From Ktedonobacteraceae bacterium (GTDB taxonomy: Bacteria; Chloroflexota; Ktedonobacteria; Ktedonobacterales; Ktedonobacteraceae), in contig JADBKA010000100.1 of NCBI GenBank assembly GCA_014896635.1, positions 1 through 16,818 of the forward strand: a stretch of 16,818 nucleotides of DNA. Reading direction: 5' to 3'. Within the stretch, counting starts at the first letter, position 1. Each line of letters starts with the position of its first letter. Below are positions 13,430 to 16,818 of this stretch, in pieces. The notes under the pieces were generated by a model. That model worked only from the letters and a program-made list of their open reading frames with translations. It had not been told where the DNA came from and did not search any database. Both the position numbers and the translations under genes were made by a program.

Positions 13430-13510
13430 GAGAGGAAAAAACTTCCTCTCTCTGTTGATCAAGATGAGTTGATACAAAGACAACACAACAGGAGAAGGGA
13501 TCTGTAAGCG

Positions 13511-14149
13511 ATGACAAGCATTCCTGAAACCGAGGATGAACGACGGCGTAAGCCTGGCCGACCACGTAGTAAAGAGGCCGACCAGGCCATTCTCGATGCC
13601 ACGTTGGAACTGTTGGCCGAGGTAGGCTTACAGGCGATGAGCATTGAGCAAGTAGCAGCGCGTGCCGCTGTTGGCAAGAAGACCATCTATCGTCGCTGGT
13701 CCTCAAAAGAATCGCTGGTTCTCGATGCCATCCGCAGTATCCAGGTGGACATGCCTGTGATGGATACCGGGCATTTGCGCGATGACCTGATCAGCATGTA
13801 CCAGACTGCCTGGCGGCACCTTCAGGCCAGGCCATTGATCAGGCCACTCTACCTCAGACTGCTGAGTGAATGTGACGCCAATCCAGCCGTCTTTCACGTG
13901 TTTGTGTCGCAACTGGCGCTGCCACGCTTCCATCAATTTGTGCAGATGCTGGAAAAGGCGCAAGCACGTGGCGACATTCGCCAGGATCTTAGTCTGCAAC
14001 TCGTCACAGATCTGCTCATCGGGCCGATGCTCTTTCGCTGGATGGGAATGTCCATCTTGCTCCCATCACCTACGCAAGCTGATCTGGTCTCCTTCACCGA
14101 GCAGATGACCGATCTGGTCTTACACTGTCTTGCAGGCAAAGCACCATGA
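13511..14149 (+). CDS. TetR/AcrR-family transcriptional regulator (SDR-linked)
   Basis: 212 residues. A basic arm RRRKPGRPRSKEA (11-23) precedes the HTH at about 26-72 (ILDATLELLAEVGLQAMSIE, then QVAARAAVGKKTIYRRWSSK). The C-terminal helical domain (85-205) matches the TetR_C_11-type layout with RPLIRPLYLRLLSE (107-120). GGAGAAGGGA precedes ATG 13511, with spacing on the long side. It is in line with and 81 bases after the SDR gene and probably co-transcribed, with the SDR promoter region as its likely target. Confidence 0.93.
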   Translation: MTSIPETEDERRRKPGRPRSKEADQAILDATLELLAEVGLQAMSIEQVAARAAVGKKTIYRRWSSKESLVLDAIRSIQVDMPVMDTGHLRDDLISMYQTAWRHLQARPLIRPLYLRLLSECDANPAVFHVFVSQLALPRFHQFVQMLEKAQARGDIRQDLSLQLVTDLLIGPMLFRWMGMSILLPSPTQADLVSFTEQMTDLVLHCLAGKAP

Positions 14150-14279
14150 CAGGAAAGAAAAACGTAGGCACGAAAGCTTATACCCATCAGTTCCTGGGAA
14201 TCTTCTGGGGGTAACGAGCGAGACCGAGGCGAACTGCTACAGGCCATCCAGGTTCTGCTGGACTGATGAGCGCTCAATT

Positions 14280-14438
14280 CCTGTCGGCTCTCTTCTGTGA
14301 GGTGGGCATCTTCTCGTTGGCGTTGACAAGGAGGACGCTTGCGCCGGGCGTAAAAGCTACTTTCCGAGACATCGAGCACCCGACACATGACGATAATGGA
14401 ATTTCCTGCTTGTGATGTTCAATAAACTGATAGCTCAT
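14280..14438 (-). pseudogene. IS3 transposase orfB, 5' fragment with frameshift
   Basis: ATG 14438 gives MSYQFIEHHKQEIP, the usual OrfB opening. One base is then missing near 14395. The next frame (from 14388) continues MCRVLDVSESSFYARRKRPP and QRQREDAHLTEE, typical of IS3-family OrfB. Similarity ends near 14280; the rve/DDE region is gone. Confidence 0.65.
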
Positions 14439-14587
14439 TTGGATTCCCGTGAAAAGATGCCCACCACTTTTTTTAGGATATCACGCTCCTGCTGGACTCT
14501 TTCCAGCTCGCGTTTGAGGCGGCGATTTTCTTCTTCAAGCTCAGTCTGGGGTCCTTTGCCTGAACCTGCGGAAGACCATTTTCTTTG
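14435..14587 (-). pseudogene. IS3 transposase orfA, 3' fragment
   Basis: About 50 codons ending in TGA at 14437-14435. The sequence TELEEENRRLKRELERVQQE followed by RDILKKVVGIFSRESK is the leucine-zipper and C-terminus of IS3 OrfA. The N-terminal HTH part is missing; upstream is the spacer before the exporter gene. Confidence 0.65.
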
Positions 14588-14607
14588 CAAAACACAGGGG
14601 GAGCGAA

Positions 14608-14643
14608 GAGGACGCTCCTGGCTCCCAGGAAGCCAGCATCCTC
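14608..14643 (-). terminator. Long hairpin downstream of the DHA2 exporter
   Basis: GAGGA (14608-14612) with TCCTC (14639-14643), and CTGGCT (14618-14623) with AGCCAG (14631-14636). It starts 31 bases after the exporter stop. Only a scattered T-tract follows on the minus strand, so termination strength is uncertain. It might also mark the old edge of the IS3 element. Confidence 0.4.
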
Positions 14644-14673
14644 TGGTTCCCGCTCCCCTATCCAGTCGGCGTA

Positions 14674-16467
14674 TCAGTGAACTGCTGACGGCTCCTCTAC
14701 GTCCTCCGTCTCTTTCTCCGCTCGCTCTGCATCCTGTGTCATGGGCAGATCCTTCAGGAAGAGTGATGCCACTACTATCAGCACAGCGAAGACTAGAACG
14801 GCTATCATTCCATGCTGGATCGCTGTCGCCAGGGAAAACTTGAGTGCTACAAAGACCTGATCGAGCAGATGCTGTGCCTGCTGTACAGCTTGCGCCACTG
14901 CCGAGGCCACAAGCTGATCGTGCTGCGGACCGGCAGGCACGCTCGCTGCCGCATGCTGTGCAGCGATGTTTTTCGCCGTCTGTACGACGGTATCCCTGTA
15001 TCCTTGCTCGACGAGGATCTGCGGATCGGTCGCCGCTTTCCAGCCCTGGGGCGTGAGTTGCTGCACAACCGAAGCCGGCACCCGCTCCGCCAGCTCATTG
15101 CTCAGGCCCAGATTCACCACCGTACCGACAATAGCAATTCCCAGTGTCCCACCAAGCTGCCCAATATACCGCGTCGCGGCAGTCCCTACGCCCAGATGCC
15201 TGCGCGGCAGCGCATTCTGCATCACCAGCATGATGATAGAGAAGAACGTTCCCAGACCGAGACCTGCAATCACCATATAGATGATCGCTTCGACGATACT
15301 CGTCGCCGCCGTCATCCTGGTCAGCAAGAACACGCCAGCCGTCATGGTCAGCGCGCCCACTATCGCAACGATCTGATAGCGTTTGATCTGAGCAATCACG
15401 AATCCCGCCAGCATCGAGCCAATCACCATTGTCAGCGAAAGTGGCGTAATCGCTGCGCCCGCACTGGTTGCCGAGACACCGAGCACTCCCTGTAAGAAGA
15501 GCGGCAGGTAGATCACCAGTCCAAGCAGCGCCATACTCTGGAACAGCGAAAGCGCCATATCTGCCGTAAACACCCGATTGCGGAACAGATCGAGCGGCAG
15601 GATCGGCTCAACAGCGCGGCGCTCGGCAAACACAAACAGGATGTAGAGCACGACGGCAGCCGCCAGTATGCCGATGACCTGTGGCGAGTTCCAGCTATAG
15701 ATCTGATTGCTCCCCCAGGTCAATCCTAACAGGAGACAGATGGTAGCCGCTGCCGCCAGCAGAGCGCCGACAAAGTCGATGCGGCGCACAGCCGCCCAGC
15801 CGGTGACACCCTGGCTGCGCTCAAAGATGTCGGCGGGCAGATAGATGAACAACGCCGCCAGCGCGATAATACCTACCGGCAGATTGATATAGAAGACCCA
15901 GCGCCAGCGCGACGCCTCAGTGACCAGGCTACCCAGCAGCGGACCATGATCGGTCAGCCAGCCACCGAGCGTCGGCCCGGCCAGATTGGCAAACCCGTAC
16001 ACCGCGCCAAAAAGTCCCTGCCACCTGGCACGTTCCGCAGGCGCGAAGATGTCACCAATAACCGTAAAGACCAGCGCAATACCAATGCCGGCGCCCAGAC
16101 CCTGAAGTCCCCGGAAGATGATCAACTGATCCATCGTCTGCGAGGCTCCCGACAGTACAGAACCCAGCAGGAAAAGCACCGTACCAGCCAGCAAGAACCA
16201 CTTGCGCCCAAACTGGTCAGAGAGTTTGCCAAACAGAGGAATCATTGTCGTCGATGCCAGCAAGTAGACGGTCACAACCCATGTATAGCGGTCAAAACCT
16301 TGAAGTTGGCCGATGATACGCGGCATAGCAGTCCCCACAACCGTCTGATCCAGCGCTTCCAGCAGCAACGTGAGCATCAGGGCTGCAATGACGCTGAAGA
16401 GCGCAAATCCGCGCAAGCGACGCCCTACATTTCGCTCAAGCAGTACATCTTTTTTATTTGCATTCAT
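14674..16467 (-). CDS. DHA2-family (EmrB/QacA, 14-TM) MFS drug exporter
   Basis: 597 residues. Motif D1 is LDQTVVGTAMPRI (39-51), where family members have LDxTVVNVALP. Motif A is GKLSDQFGRKW (80-90). Motif C, near 158-171, contains AGPTLGGWL. About 14 hydrophobic helices are visible, with a large Ala/Gln-rich loop (about 480-560) before the last helix (about 566-585) and an acidic tail EKETEDVEEPSAVH. Proton-driven export of cationic or hydrophobic drugs is the family role; the substrate is unknown. AAGGAG lies 8 nt before ATG 16467. The promoter at 16526-16554 has a palindrome just downstream, so control by a local repressor is likely. The gene is convergent with the SDR-linked tetR. Confidence 0.94.
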   Translation of the reverse strand: MNANKKDVLLERNVGRRLRGFALFSVIAALMLTLLLEALDQTVVGTAMPRIIGQLQGFDRYTWVVTVYLLASTTMIPLFGKLSDQFGRKWFLLAGTVLFLLGSVLSGASQTMDQLIIFRGLQGLGAGIGIALVFTVIGDIFAPAERARWQGLFGAVYGFANLAGPTLGGWLTDHGPLLGSLVTEASRWRWVFYINLPVGIIALAALFIYLPADIFERSQGVTGWAAVRRIDFVGALLAAAATICLLLGLTWGSNQIYSWNSPQVIGILAAAVVLYILFVFAERRAVEPILPLDLFRNRVFTADMALSLFQSMALLGLVIYLPLFLQGVLGVSATSAGAAITPLSLTMVIGSMLAGFVIAQIKRYQIVAIVGALTMTAGVFLLTRMTAATSIVEAIIYMVIAGLGLGTFFSIIMLVMQNALPRRHLGVGTAATRYIGQLGGTLGIAIVGTVVNLGLSNELAERVPASVVQQLTPQGWKAATDPQILVEQGYRDTVVQTAKNIAAQHAAASVPAGPQHDQLVASAVAQAVQQAQHLLDQVFVALKFSLATAIQHGMIAVLVFAVLIVVASLFLKDLPMTQDAERAEKETEDVEEPSAVH

Positions 16468-16502
16468 AAGACATTCTCCTTTCCTATGAGGAATAAGTAC
16501 GT

Positions 16503-16514
16503 CCAGTCAACTGG
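16503..16514. promoter_or_regulatory. 12-bp palindrome in the exporter leader (operator candidate)
   Basis: CCAGT-ca-ACTGG, 5-bp arms, located a few bases after the predicted transcription start of the exporter gene, a typical place for a repressor site. Confidence 0.4.
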
Positions 16515-16525
16515 AGTAGTGGTAG

Positions 16526-16554
16526 ACAATACGACAGGATTGCTTTTTGGACAA
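16526..16554 (-). promoter_or_regulatory. Promoter of the DHA2 exporter
   Basis: On the minus strand TTGTCC (16554-16549), 17-bp spacer, TATTGT (16531-16526); start near 16519. Confidence 0.5.
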
Positions 16555-16645
16555 AAAGATCCTCTTGCTCGGATTCTATGAACTGGATTTGCTATATGAG
16601 TGTTTTTAGAAACAGGCTATACGCAACAGGCAGTAGGTAGAATAC

Positions 16646-16818
16646 TTATCTGTCAGTCTGCCTGTTCGCAGATGGCGATGGCGCATCGGCAGTGCTCTGC
16701 TCGCTTGCCTGCCCGGCCAGTTCCAGCTCTCTTTCACGCAGACGCCTGACCCAGGCAATCTCCGCCTGCCACAATTCGCTACGATGCTGCATCATATCCA
16801 CCGTGCGCTCCAGGCTAT
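16646..16818 (-). CDS. C-terminal end of a probable transcriptional regulator (5' end outside window)
   Basis: The minus frame is open from the window edge to TAA at 16648-16646, giving 56 residues: SLERTVDMMQHRSELWQAEI, then AWVRRLRERELELAG, then a polar Ser/Ala/Pro tail. The helical piece resembles the dimerisation tail of PadR-like regulators (LxxRxxxWxAEIxWVRxLRxRE), which often sit upstream of transporters. Assignment rests on this tail only. It is 178 bases upstream of the exporter on the same strand. An 8-bp inverted repeat ACAGGCAG/CTGCCTGT (16626-16633 with 16658-16665) spans its stop codon. Confidence 0.6.
   Translation of the reverse strand, partial: SLERTVDMMQHRSELWQAEIAWVRRLRERELELAGQASEQSTADAPSPSANRQTDR

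Larger units (their letters stand above)
14280..14590 (-). mobile_element. Decayed IS3-family insertion sequence
   Basis: Fragments of both IS3 reading frames in the right order and orientation: the C-terminal third of orfA and the first 50 or so codons of orfB, with the ATGA overlap between them preserved (14438-14435). The DDE catalytic domain is absent and no terminal inverted repeats can be paired. The element lies between two convergent genes. Between 14150 and 14280 I see no gene; a short plus-strand frame ending ELLQAIQVLLD at about 14264 looks protein-like but is not identifiable. Confidence 0.7.

Noticed and set aside
14812..15495. A 227-codon plus-strand ORF inside the exporter gene
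   Set aside because: His/Arg-rich antisense shadow of a well-supported 14-TM transporter.
15946..16581. A 211-codon plus-strand ORF over the exporter start and promoter
   Set aside because: Antisense shadow; no start signal and no recognisable domain.

Overview
The window looks like a chromosomal segment of a bacterium of the Chloroflexota, probably Ktedonobacteria-like. This is inferred from the protein flavour (DUF58/DUF4129 operon, KOW-type small protein, TTG and GTG starts, moderately high G+C) and not from any marker gene. Promoters are of the ordinary sigma-70 type.

Left half (1-7300): a fluoride-responsive island. I recognise three independent copies of the fluoride (crcB-motif) riboswitch, each fused to an intrinsic terminator and each preceded by a TATACT promoter. 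Copy 1 (minus strand) controls a long protein that runs off the left edge; its N-terminus resembles a catalytically degenerate family I inorganic pyrophosphatase and is followed by PH-like domains. Copy 2 (plus strand, divergent from copy 1) controls a CPA2-type cation/proton antiporter translationally coupled to a small zinc-finger protein. Copy 3 (minus strand) lies ahead of a four-gene operon: a 75-residue two-helix membrane protein, a DUF58 protein, a membrane protein with a C-terminal DUF4129 domain, and a universal stress protein. The operons of copies 2 and 3 converge, 16 bases apart, around a terminator. Neither crcB/fluC nor a CLC-F gene is visible, so the antiporter is the best candidate for fluoride efflux here. 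The DUF58/DUF4129 operon and the pyrophosphatase-like/PH fusion are, to my knowledge, unusual fluoride-riboswitch targets.

Middle (7300-9700): a worn region. It has a 17-bp tandem repeat, a KOW-type small gene that appears frameshifted, a perfect consensus promoter before a 39-codon orphan ORF, a remnant of an ArsR-type regulator, and an intact membrane-anchored alpha/beta hydrolase of the proline iminopeptidase type. It is followed by a MerR-type promoter (19-bp spacer with a central dyad) that has no gene behind it.

Right half (10099-16818): a xenobiotic or secondary-metabolism style accessory region. It holds a cytochrome P450 with an adjacent TetR regulator (a fine 23-bp operator overlaps the tetR promoter), a short-chain dehydrogenase broken by two compensating G-run indels and followed by a second TetR gene, a decayed IS3-family element, a 14-TM DHA2 drug exporter, and the C-terminal end of a probable regulator entering from the right edge.
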